A stretch of 64,000 nucleotides of DNA, from positions 62,001 through 126,000 of the forward strand of contig CAZMGB010000001.1 of assembly GCA_964565775.1 (NCBI GenBank), read 5' to 3'. A program made the translations under genes and the position numbers. The stretch comes from CAZMGB01 sp964565775. Its GTDB lineage: Bacteria > Chloroflexota > Dehalococcoidia > DSTF01 > JALHUB01. Position 1 is the stretch's first letter, and every line of letters starts with the position of its first letter. Below are positions 25,858 through 35,454 of the stretch, piece after piece. The notes beneath the pieces are model-generated. The model did not search any database, was not told the DNA's origin, and saw nothing but the letters and a program-made list of their open reading frames with translations.

Positions 25858-25882
25858 GGCGGCCCGCCTCAGGCGGGCCGCC
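25858..25882. repeat. 11-bp perfect hairpin after the RDD gene
   Basis: GGCGGCCCGCC, loop TCA, GGCGGGCCGCC, beginning 25 nt after the stop. It could act as a terminator for the RDD gene, but no T-run follows. It belongs to the same palindrome style as the hairpins inside nrdJ1. Confidence 0.6.
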
Positions 25883-25935
25883 CCCCCCCTGAGTAGCGGC
25901 GGGGCCCACGGGGGGGGGGGCGCCCGGGGCCCCCC

Positions 25936-25945
25936 NNNNNNNNNN
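25936..25945. other. Scaffold gap (10 N)
   Basis: Ten undetermined bases in a G/C homopolymer region. True gap size is unknown, so contiguity of nrdJ1 and nrdJ2 rests on scaffolding. Confidence 1.
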
Positions 25946-26125
25946 GTCGGGGGGTGCCACCCTGGGGGTGCGGTGCTTTGGTATCCCCCCTGTGGGGGGC
26001 CCCGCCTGGGGGGGCCCGCCCCTCCCTTGAGTCGCTGCTGGCCCATCGGTGGCGGGGCAGCCGGGGCCAACAGCGGCGCTCACGTGCCCCCTCGTAGGGG
26101 CTCCGTCCTCGCCCTCATCCCTGCT

Positions 26126-26344
26126 TGTAGGGGCGGAGCTGAAGCTCCGCCTGCGGCGCTGCGGACAGAGCTAAAGCTCTGTCCCTACGTCCCATCCACC
26201 TCGTAGGGGCGAGGCACTGTCCTCGCTCTCATCCCTGCTCGTGCTGCTCGTAGGGGCGGAGCTTCAGCTCCGCCCGCGGCGCTGCGGACAGAGCTGAAGC
26301 TCTGTCCCTACGTCCTTTTGCTGAAGCTCTGTCCCTACGTCCCT
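26126..26344. repeat. Array of TAGGGGCGGAGCT-type palindromic repeats
   Basis: Two near-identical units of about 66 bp (26126-26192 and 26249-26314), each with two hairpins (GGAGCTGAAGCTCC-like and ACAGAGCTGAAGCTCTGT-like) between GTAGGGGC and GTCCCTAC ends. A third partial copy of the distal hairpin and end lies at 26319-26344. The array ends just beyond the nrdJ2 stop codon. Confidence 0.8.
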
Positions 26345-26348
26345 TTGC

Positions 26349-29159
<2,811 letters not shown>

Positions 29160-29261
29160 GACGTTGCCTTTCTACGTCGGGCGTGCTGGCGACGCGCCTT
29201 CGGCCTCGACGAAGGACGCCGCCGGGAGGTGGTCCGCGGCGGCGTCCCGCGATGCGCTCTG

Positions 29262-29636
29262 CTATCGACGGGCAGGGGAGCTCTGTTCCTCGGTCGGGAG
29301 ACCCGCCTGCCGGTCGGGCAGGCTCTCCTGTACCATAGGTGGATGCGCCCCCGGCGCAAGCGGCTCCCGCTCGACTACGAGCAGCTTGTAGACGAAGGAG
29401 GAGGCTCCGTCCAAGGCGTTGATGCGGAACTTCAGCCGTCGCTCCTCCGCGATCTCCAGGGCTGCGCCGTCCTCGAGCATCAACGTCATTGAGCCCTGCT
29501 GGCGCTCCAGGAGGGCCCGCTCAGACGGGATCCACATCGTCACGCCGAAGCCGCCTGGCGCGGGCTCGCTGAGCTCGCAGGCGCCCTCGGCGACGATCTC
29601 GCCTTCGCGATTCAAGAGCTTTCCCTGCTGACGCAC
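29262..29636 (-). CDS. Hypothetical protein between nrdR and nrdJ2
   Basis: 124 residues, GTG start at 29636 preceded by GAGAGGAGAGC. Residues 1-92 look like a compact beta-rich domain (alternating hydrophobics in GKLLNREGEIVAEGACELSE and SMTLMLEDGAALEIAEERRL, then RLKFRINALDG). Residues 93-124 are Pro/Gln-rich disorder encoded in part by a hairpin repeat. It lies 24 nt after nrdR and 102 nt before nrdJ2, in the same direction, so it is probably part of the NrdR-controlled transcript. No family is recognised. A role in reductase function is inference from position only. Confidence 0.6.
   Translation of the reverse strand: MRQQGKLLNREGEIVAEGACELSEPAPGGFGVTMWIPSERALLERQQGSMTLMLEDGAALEIAEERRLKFRINALDGASSFVYKLLVVEREPLAPGAHPPMVQESLPDRQAGLPTEEQSSPARR
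29297..29328. repeat. Hairpin repeat at the 3' end of the gene at 29262
   Basis: GCCTGCC-GGTC-GGGCAGGC with outer GGAGA/TCTCC arms. In frame, it encodes the SLPDRQAGLPT stretch near the C-terminus of the small protein. Confidence 0.7.
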
Positions 29637-29660
29637 GCTGCTCTCCTCTCTAGGAGTGGT

Positions 29661-30344
29661 CTACCCCCCGTCTCGGGCCTTCCGCAGAGGGGCCTCGCTC
29701 CCGCCCCGGGCCGCTTCCCTGCGGGCCGCAGGGTTCGTGCGAGGGCGAGGCCCCACGCTGGGCGGGACTGCCCTTGCGGCAGGCGGCCGCCCCCGCCCGC
29801 GGCGCCGAGCGAGCGGTCGCCAGGGGCGCGTCAGGCCCTCCAGGGCCTCTTCCGGGATCAGGGGTAGCTGTCCCCTGGTCTCCTCACTCCGGCGGGCTTC
29901 CGTCGCGGCGAGGCCCTCCAGGGCCACACGGACCTCGCCGATGTCCGCGAAGTCGCGGTAGACGCTGGCGAAGCGGATGTAGGCGATGTGGTCGATGTCG
30001 CGCAGGTGCGCCATCACCATCTCGCCGATGACGCTGCTGGGCACCTCGGTCTTGCCCGTGGCCTGGAGCGTCGCCTCGATGTCGTCGGTCACGGCCTCGA
30101 TGGTGCCGACGGGCAGGGGCCGCTTCTCGCAGGCCTTTCGCAGGCCGAGGAGGAGCTTCTCGCGGGAGAAGTCCTCGCGGCGGCCGTCCTTCTTGACGAC
30201 GAGGAAGGCGGCGGCCTGGAGGCGCTCGTAGGTGGTGAAGCGCTCGCCGCAGGAGAGGCATTCGCGGCGGCGGCGGATGCCGTCCTCGGCGTTGCGGGAG
30301 TCCGTCACTCTGCTATCGCCGAAACCGCAGTAGGGACAGTGCAA
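29661..30344 (-). CDS. nrdR: Transcriptional repressor NrdR with a long C-terminal extension
   Basis: NrdR represses ribonucleotide reductase genes in response to dATP/ATP bound to its ATP-cone. The start is TTG 30344, six bases after GGAGG; the zinc ribbon begins at once (Cys 3, 6, 29, 32: HCPYCG and CLSCG). The ATP-cone covers about residues 48-138 (VVKKDGRREDFSREKL, then IGEMVMAHLRDIDHIAYIRFASVYRDF). The family is normally about 150-160 residues. This one is 227, with a 75-residue Arg/Pro/Ala-rich tail. It is first in a likely nrdR-unknown-nrdJ2 operon and lies just downstream of ftsZ, a conserved neighbourhood. Confidence 0.93.
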   Translation of the reverse strand: MHCPYCGFGDSRVTDSRNAEDGIRRRRECLSCGERFTTYERLQAAAFLVVKKDGRREDFSREKLLLGLRKACEKRPLPVGTIEAVTDDIEATLQATGKTEVPSSVIGEMVMAHLRDIDHIAYIRFASVYRDFADIGEVRVALEGLAATEARRSEETRGQLPLIPEEALEGLTRPWRPLARRRGRGRPPAARAVPPSVGPRPRTNPAARREAARGGSEAPLRKARDGG

Positions 30345-30441
30345 CGACTTCCTCCGCGCGGGCGGCGCCGGTCGACTCACCACCGGGGCCGCCGCGCCCC
30401 ATCGACGGCTGCTGAATTCCCGAATCTCAGGTCGGCGCCTT

Positions 30442-30470
30442 AAACTAGCACAACATGTTGAGGCTGTCAA
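30442..30470 (-). promoter_or_regulatory. nrdR promoter
   Basis: Minus strand perfect -35 TTGACA (30470-30465), 17-bp spacer, then -10 TAGTTT (30447-30442). Predicted start near 30435, about 90 nt before the TTG start of nrdR. Confidence 0.65.
30448..30463. promoter_or_regulatory. Candidate NrdR box 1 (between -35 and -10)
   Basis: GCACAACATGTTGAGG matches the NrdR box consensus acacwAtATatwGwgt at 12 of 16 positions and contains the palindrome CAACATGTTG. It fills the spacer of the nrdR promoter, an ideal repressing position. Confidence 0.55.
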
Positions 30471-30478
30471 GCCCTCAG

Positions 30479-30494
30479 GCACTATATTTTGTAT
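30479..30494. promoter_or_regulatory. Candidate NrdR box 2 (upstream of -35)
   Basis: GCACTATATTTTGTAT matches ACACTATATATTGTGT at 13 of 16 positions. It begins 31 bp from box 1, the three-turn spacing reported for tandem NrdR boxes. Confidence 0.65.
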
Positions 30495-30619
30495 GATAAT
30501 CTGTCTACGGTTACAGATTATCAATGTGAAGTCTGTTATGTTTGAAAGGCATGATGGCGCACAAGCGTAGAGGCGAGCTCCGGCTCGCGACGTGGTTGCC
30601 TTGGGGGCTGTGGAGGGCT

Positions 30620-30760
30620 GATGGTCACTGAGATGATAAACCGACACATTGAAGGCGTGAATCTCCGAAGGCCAGGCTTGAGCCTGGCCGCCGCGCCAGC
30701 CTGAAGGCTGGCCTTCGGAAGCCTTGCATGGGGGGTTTTCTTGTGTCGAGTTATTCTGTT
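30620..30760. repeat. Composite palindromic element, copy 1
   Basis: 141 bp matching 55554-55718. The core at 30665-30718 has outer arms CCGAAGGCCAG / CTGGCCTTCGG enclosing two hairpins (GGCCAGGCT-TG-AGCCTGGCC and GCCAGCCT-GA-AGGCTGGC). Shared flanks include ACCGACACAT on the left and TTTCTTGTGTCGAGTT on the right. Confidence 0.8.
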
Positions 30761-30819
30761 CATGACCATAAGCCCTCCGCTATGTTCTCTGGCGGACATA
30801 ATGGACAAGCGCCGCTCCT

Positions 30820-31030
30820 GGTGGCAGAATGGTGGCGGAGGTGTCGGTCTGGCTGAGACGCAGAGCCTGAGCCCGGCCCAGGCCGGGGGCCAGGCCCCGA
30901 GAAAGGCCCAGCGAAGCCGAGGATAGAGATGGCCCGCCGGCGCTAGCGTCATCTCCCCAACCGCCCGTCGCCGGCGGGCCCGCCTGCCACCTGGCAGGCC
31001 TGTGCGCTGCCCCGTCTTTTCGGGGCTTTT
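30820..31030 (+). ncRNA. Candidate structured RNA ending in an intrinsic terminator
   Basis: A series of possible stems on the plus strand: GGTGGCAG (30820-30827) could pair with CTGCCACC (30984-30991), enclosing CCCGGC/GCCGGG near 30870-30886 and GAGATG/CATCTC (30926-30955). It ends in a U-tailed hairpin at 31009-31030. A weak -10-like TAATGG lies near 30800. No known RNA family was recognised: I looked for the conserved motifs of RNase P, SRP RNA, tmRNA and the cobalamin riboswitch. It could simply be a cluster of palindromic repeats, since CCTGCC/GGCAGG at 30983-30998 is also a dispersed repeat. Confidence 0.25.
31009..31030 (+). terminator. Plus-strand intrinsic terminator
   Basis: GCCCCG, loop TCTTTT, CGGGGC, then TTTT. 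It points away from ftsZ and has no protein-coding gene upstream on its strand, which is why an RNA gene is considered. Confidence 0.6.
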
Positions 31031-31109
31031 CCTCCCGGTTCCGTCCGGGAACCCTATCGGTGCTCGGCTAGACAGACACCTCCCTTCTTCTTGTCCACCC
31101 ACACCCTCC

Positions 31110-32216
31110 TCAACGCGCCGCCACGGTGCGACGCAGGAAGGTGGGAAGCTCCGTGTCGATGGCGTCGGGCGCACCGTCGGCCGCCAGTGGCCGGTAGTGC
31201 CCTTCGCTCTCCAGGGGGTGCAGCTCCGGCGCGGCGAATCCGGTCGCGATGACCGTCACCTTCACCTGGTCGCCGAGGTTCGGGTCTGTGCCGGTGCCGA
31301 AGATGACCTCGGCGTCGGGGTCCACCACCTCGGCGATGACCTGGGCCGCCATGTTCAGCTCGTGCAGCCCCAGATTCTTGGCGCCGATGACGTTGAACAG
31401 GACGCCCTTGGCGCCGTTGATGCTCACGTCGAGCAGGGGGCTGGTGATCGCCTCCTTGGCCGCTTCCACAGCCCGGTTCTCGCCGCTGCCGTGGCCGATG
31501 GCGAGCAGGGCGGGGCCCGCCGCCATCATGATCTTGCGGATGTCGGCGAAGTCCAGGTTGATCTCGCCGGGCAGGAGGATCACCTCGGCGATGCCCTGGA
31601 TGCCCTGGCGAAGGACATCGTCGGCGGTGCGAAACGCCTCCTCCACCGTCGCCTTCGTGTCGCAGATGGCCAGCAGCCGGTCGTTGGGGATGACGATGAG
31701 GGTATCGACCTTCTCCCGGAGCTGGGCTATCCCCTCATCGGCGGCGCGACGGCGCCGGGAGCCCTCGAAGCTGAAGGGTTTGGTGACCACGCCGATCGTC
31801 AGGGCGCCGGCCTCCCTCGCCACCTCCGCAACGATGGGCGAAGCACCCGTGCCGGTGCCGCCGCCCATGCCCGCCGTCACGAACACCATCTCCGCTCCCC
31901 GGATCGCGTCGTAGATCTCGTCCCGGCTCTCCTCGGCGGCGCGTTGGCCCTTGCCGGGGTCGCCGCCCGCGCCGAGGCCCTTCGTCAGCTTCTCGCCGAT
32001 GCGGATGCGGACGTGGGCATCGGAGTGCGACAGCGCCTGGCCGTCGGTGTTCACCGCGATGAGCTGGACGCCGGGGATGCGTTCGCTCATCATCCTCCTG
32101 ACGGCGTTGCAGCCGCCGCCGCCAACGCCCACGACCTCTATCGGCGGAAGGCCTTCCAGATGCTCTCTTGTTGTCAAGCCTGCCTCCTTTTCTCCTTGAT
32201 AGATTGACTTCACCAT
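31110..32216 (-). CDS. ftsZ: Cell division protein FtsZ
   Basis: The 368-residue tubulin-like GTPase that forms the division ring. VVGVGGGGCNAV near residue 28, the tubulin signature GMGGGTGTGASP near residue 120, the T7-loop region GEINLDFADIRKIM, and a C-terminal peptide DTELPTFLRR that binds FtsA are all present. The linker before that peptide is short (about 25 residues). ATG 32216 was chosen because homology starts shortly after it, and upstream sequence in frame is ftsA-coding in another frame. 37 nt after ftsA; last gene of the dcw cluster. Confidence 0.96.
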   Translation of the reverse strand: MVKSIYQGEKEAGLTTREHLEGLPPIEVVGVGGGGCNAVRRMMSERIPGVQLIAVNTDGQALSHSDAHVRIRIGEKLTKGLGAGGDPGKGQRAAEESRDEIYDAIRGAEMVFVTAGMGGGTGTGASPIVAEVAREAGALTIGVVTKPFSFEGSRRRRAADEGIAQLREKVDTLIVIPNDRLLAICDTKATVEEAFRTADDVLRQGIQGIAEVILLPGEINLDFADIRKIMMAAGPALLAIGHGSGENRAVEAAKEAITSPLLDVSINGAKGVLFNVIGAKNLGLHELNMAAQVIAEVVDPDAEVIFGTGTDPNLGDQVKVTVIATGFAAPELHPLESEGHYRPLAADGAPDAIDTELPTFLRRTVAAR

Positions 32217-32253
32217 AGTCAGCACCTTTCTCACTGCCTGCCCGGGAGGGCTC

Positions 32254-33498
32254 CTATTCGGGTAAGAGGACCTTTGCCCAACTGCCGACACGGCGCAGCC
32301 AGCCGCCGAAGGGCAGAGGCGGCCGCAGCCGTGGCGCTCTAAACATGGCGGCATTCTCTCTCATGGCCCACTGGAGGAGGCCAACACTGGTGGCGTAGGC
32401 GGGGTCGGAAAGGGTGTCCGATAGACCCTGGAGGTTCCTGGGGACGCCGATCCGCGCGGGCATGCCCGTAACCTGTTCCGCCAGGACATCGAGGCCGCTG
32501 AGATTCGCAGTGCCGCCGGTGAGGACGATTCCGGCGGAGATGATATCGTCGTGAACCGCCCGCTTCACCTCGTCCACGACCATTTCGAGGATCTCCTCGG
32601 CTCGGGCCTGGAGTATCTCCGCGATCTGCCGTCGCGGGAAGGACTTGCGTCTCTCAGTGCCGAAGGCCTCCAGCTCGATCGTTTCATCCGGGTTGATGCC
32701 GCTGGGGATTGCGTGCCCGTGGCGCGTCTTGGCCTCCTCCGCCGCCTCATAGGGGCAGCGCAGGCCGACGACCAGGTCGCGGGTCAGGTGATTGCCGCCC
32801 AAGGCCAGGACGGCCGTATGATAGACGGCGCCCTCCAGGAACAGGGCGATGTCGGTGGTGCCGCCGCCGATGTCGACGAGGACGACGCCCTGCCGCTTCT
32901 CCTCCGGCTCCAGGACCGCCTCGGCGCTGGCGAGGGGCTCCAGGATGAGGCTGTCCACCTGCACGCTGACGCCCTCGACGCACTTCGTCAGGTTCTGCAT
33001 CGCGCTTACCGCGCCCGTGACGATGTGGGTCTCGACGTCCAGGCGCTGGCCGTACATGCCGATCGGGTTGCTGACGCTGTCCTGGCCGTCGACTATGTAG
33101 TACCGCGGGATGACATGCAGGATCTCGCGGTTGGTGGGGATGCTCACGATGCGGGCGCCGTCCAGCACGCGTGCCACGTCGTCTGTCGAGATCGGCCGGT
33201 GCGGATCGGGGACGGCCACGATCCCCCGGTTGTTCATGCACTGGATGTGGGCGCCGGCGATGCCGACGTGGGCCGAAAGGATGCGCGTCCCGCTGGAGCG
33301 TTCCGCTTTCTCGATAGACGCCTGGATGGAGCCGGTGGCGTCGCCGATGTTGTCGATCATGCCGCGGCTGAGGCCGGCGGCGGGGGCGATGCCGACCCCC
33401 AGGATGCGCAGCTCCTCCTCAGGCGTCAGCTCCGCCACCAGGGTGCAGACCTTTGTCGTGCCTATGTCTATGGAGGCGAAAGTGCCAGCACTTGCCAC
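32254..33498 (-). CDS. ftsA: Cell division protein FtsA
   Basis: A 414-residue actin-like ATPase tethering FtsZ to the membrane. ASIDIGTTKVCTLV is the phosphate-1 motif, VVLVDIGGGTTDIALF phosphate-2, and GIVLTGGTANLSGLDVLAE the adenosine motif. The 1C domain follows the first strand block. The C-terminus (GGWLRRVGSWAKVLL) is the expected amphipathic membrane-targeting helix. GTG start at 33498 after GGGAGG. It is separated from ftsQ by about 80 nt filled with hairpin repeats. Confidence 0.95.
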   Translation of the reverse strand: MASAGTFASIDIGTTKVCTLVAELTPEEELRILGVGIAPAAGLSRGMIDNIGDATGSIQASIEKAERSSGTRILSAHVGIAGAHIQCMNNRGIVAVPDPHRPISTDDVARVLDGARIVSIPTNREILHVIPRYYIVDGQDSVSNPIGMYGQRLDVETHIVTGAVSAMQNLTKCVEGVSVQVDSLILEPLASAEAVLEPEEKRQGVVLVDIGGGTTDIALFLEGAVYHTAVLALGGNHLTRDLVVGLRCPYEAAEEAKTRHGHAIPSGINPDETIELEAFGTERRKSFPRRQIAEILQARAEEILEMVVDEVKRAVHDDIISAGIVLTGGTANLSGLDVLAEQVTGMPARIGVPRNLQGLSDTLSDPAYATSVGLLQWAMRENAAMFRAPRLRPPLPFGGWLRRVGSWAKVLLPE

Positions 33499-33511
33499 TT
33501 TGTCCCTCCTT

Positions 33512-33574
33512 CCCGCCTACCGGACGGGCGGGTCCGCCTCCGGCCGGGCAGGCCCGTCGGTCCGGGCGGGCAGG
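33512..33574. repeat. GC-rich hairpin repeats between ftsQ and ftsA
   Basis: CCCGCC/GGCGGG (33512-33532), then a run of interleaved GGCCGGGCAGG- and CCGGGCGGGCAGG-type arms to 33574. These occupy nearly the whole spacer in an otherwise tightly packed operon and would be transcribed within it. Confidence 0.7.
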
Positions 33575-33577
33575 TTC

Positions 33578-34378
33578 CTACTGAAAGGCGACGCGCTCCC
33601 CGAACCGCAGATCCACGCTGTGAACCTGCTGTCCCGCTTCTTGCGTCCGTTTGAGGAGCGCGGATAGCACCGCCAGTTTGTAGTCCAGGTCGCGGCCGTC
33701 GCCGAAGGTGGCCCGCAGGGTCGGTCCCCCCGGGCCGTCCTCCAGTATCGCTGTCACCCCGTCTTCATTCCGATACTCGAAGCCGGTCGGGGTCCAGCCC
33801 AGGTAGGCCGGCGCGGTCTCGATGAGCCTCCGCGCCAGGTCAACGGCGTCCGAGTCCACTCGGTCCCCAGACGCCAGCCCGGCCACCCGTGCGCCCGTCA
33901 GGTCCAGTACGACCGGTGCCCCGTCGGGCGGTAGGACCCGGTACATGACGACGCCGTCGGTGTCGATCACGTAGCGGCGTGCGTCGACCTGCCAGTAGCC
34001 CCAGGGGTGGCGCTCCACCACGCTGATATGAATCCCGTTCGGCCAGTCCCGGCTCAGCGAGACGTCCTTTACCATCTGCGCGGCCAGCAGCTTCTCCTTC
34101 GCTTCGCCCAACCGCGGCCAGAAGATGCTCTGTCCCTTGAGCCCCGACAACTGCACCAGCTCCTGCGGGTCAAGCGTTTCCGCGCCTTCGACCGTCACCG
34201 TCTCGACGCGGAAGAGCGGCGACTGGGAGGCCCACCATAGCCCTCCGGCGATAGCGGCGAGCAGCGTCGCGGCCACGAGAAGGCGCCACAGACGGCGGAG
34301 CCGCCGGCGCGACGGCGGTGCCTCCCGTGTCCCCAGAGTCTTCGGCGACCAGCCAGACGGGGGCGAACGCTTACGCAA
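33578..34378 (-). CDS. ftsQ: Cell division protein FtsQ/DivIB
   Basis: 266 residues, bitopic. A basic cytosolic N-terminus (about 30 residues), one membrane helix (about 32-52) and a POTRA domain (FRVETVTVEGAETLDPQELVQLSG, split by the family's conserved turn) are followed by a beta domain with WPNGIHISVVERHPWGYW and YVIDTDGVV. It links early and late divisome proteins outside the membrane, with FtsL and FtsB/DivIC partners. TTG start at 34378 overlaps the ddl stop by 8 nt. Confidence 0.9.
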   Translation of the reverse strand: MRKRSPPSGWSPKTLGTREAPPSRRRLRRLWRLLVAATLLAAIAGGLWWASQSPLFRVETVTVEGAETLDPQELVQLSGLKGQSIFWPRLGEAKEKLLAAQMVKDVSLSRDWPNGIHISVVERHPWGYWQVDARRYVIDTDGVVMYRVLPPDGAPVVLDLTGARVAGLASGDRVDSDAVDLARRLIETAPAYLGWTPTGFEYRNEDGVTAILEDGPGGPTLRATFGDGRDLDYKLAVLSALLKRTQEAGQQVHSVDLRFGERVAFQ

Positions 34379-35453
34379 GCCTTTCCCTCTCTCGATGGCG
34401 CTCCAACGCCAGATCCACCAGGCGGCTGATGAGCTCCGGGTAGCTCACTCCGCCGACCTGCCAGAGCATCGGATACATGCTGCCCGGCGTAAAACCGGGC
34501 ACGGTATTGATCTCGTCGATGAGGACCTGACCGTCCTTGAGCAGAAAGAAGTCCACCCGCGCCATGCCGGCGCAGTCGAAGGCGCGATAAGCGCGCAGCG
34601 CCATCTCGCGGATGCGCGCTTCCGTCTCCTCCGGCACGTCGGCCGGCGCGATGAGCTTCGTATTCGGGTCCAGATACTTAGCCTCGTAGTCATAGAACTC
34701 GCGGCTGTAGACGATCTCGCCCAGGGGCGACGCCTCGGGCTCGTCATTGCCCAGTACGGCGCACTCGATCTCGCGGCCCTCGACCGCCGCCTCCACTACC
34801 GCCTTACGGTCGTAGCGCGCTGCGAGGGCCATCGCGCCGTGCAGGTCCTCGCGGGAGCGCACCTTCGTGATGCCGACGCTGCTACCGCCGTTCGCCGGCT
34901 TCACGAACATGGGGTAGGGAAGTCGCCCCTCGAGCGTCCGAGCCGCCTGCGTGGGGTCCTTCTTCCATTCGTGCCAGGTGAGCACGACATACTCGGGCGA
35001 TGGCAGTCCGGCCTGGTTAAAGAGGGCATTCATCAGCGCCTTGTCGAGACCGACGGCGCTGGCGGCCACGCCCGCTCCCACGTACGCCACCCCCGCCAGC
35101 TCAAGGAACCCCTGCACGGTCCCGTCCTCGCCGTAGGGGCCGTGGAGGACGGGGAACACGACGTCCAGCCGCGTCAGCACCTCGAGCGCCTGAGGCCTCG
35201 CCAGGAGGCCGTGGCCCTGGCAGAGGGTAACAGCCTTCCGGTAGGGCTCATCTGGCCGCGCGAGGATCGCCTCGGTCTCCTCGGGCGTTAGCCAGGCGCC
35301 GTTCTTCGCGATGCCGATGGGCACCACCTCGAAGCGCTCGCGGTCTGCGGCCGCCATGACGTGCTGCGCCGAGACCACGGATACCTCGTGCTCGCCCGAG
35401 CGCCCGCCAAAGAGGACGCCCAGCCGCAGCCGTGCCCCAGCGGACGCCGTCAT
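34371..35453 (-). CDS. ddl: D-alanine--D-alanine ligase
   Basis: A 360-residue ATP-grasp enzyme making the D-Ala-D-Ala end of the peptidoglycan stem. LFGGRSGEHEVSVVSA is the N-terminal signature, FPVLHGPYGEDGTVQG the second, and FVKPANGGSSVGITKV the ATP-binding loop. RVDFFLLKDGQVLIDEINTVPGFTPGSMYP provides the metal ligands (quoted as its two parts RVDFFLLKDG and DEINTVPGFT). ATG 35453, one base after the murB stop. The presence of ddl shows that the organism makes classical peptidoglycan. Confidence 0.95.
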   Translation of the reverse strand: MTASAGARLRLGVLFGGRSGEHEVSVVSAQHVMAAADRERFEVVPIGIAKNGAWLTPEETEAILARPDEPYRKAVTLCQGHGLLARPQALEVLTRLDVVFPVLHGPYGEDGTVQGFLELAGVAYVGAGVAASAVGLDKALMNALFNQAGLPSPEYVVLTWHEWKKDPTQAARTLEGRLPYPMFVKPANGGSSVGITKVRSREDLHGAMALAARYDRKAVVEAAVEGREIECAVLGNDEPEASPLGEIVYSREFYDYEAKYLDPNTKLIAPADVPEETEARIREMALRAYRAFDCAGMARVDFFLLKDGQVLIDEINTVPGFTPGSMYPMLWQVGGVSYPELISRLVDLALERHRERERLA

Positions 35454-35454
35454 C

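Larger units (their letters stand above)
25834..26348. other. 515-bp gene-free stretch: hairpin, assembly gap, palindrome array
   Basis: Contains the perfect hairpin at 25858-25882, long G and C homopolymers either side of a 10-N run, and an array of short palindromic repeats at 26126-26344. Frames through the N-run are artefacts. The GC-homopolymer part (25880-26035) looks poorly resolved and should not be trusted base by base. Confidence 0.8.
30345..31109. other. 765-bp ftsZ-nrdR intergenic region
   Basis: Holds, from nrdR outward: the nrdR promoter and two candidate NrdR boxes (30442-30494), an AT-rich stretch, a 141-bp composite repeat (30620-30760), a run of GC-rich hairpins with a plus-strand terminator (30820-31030) and a GGTTCC/GGGAACC hairpin near 31038. 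Frames spanning it have no protein-like composition. Confidence 0.75.

Noticed and set aside
25522..26083. Minus-strand frames across the N-run with Gly/Pro-rich products
   Set aside because: They cross undetermined bases and homopolymers and encode only low-complexity sequence.
30536..31174. Minus-strand frame of 212 codons across the ftsZ-nrdR spacer
   Set aside because: It runs through the composite repeat and hairpins, has no protein-like composition and overlaps the ftsZ 3' end.
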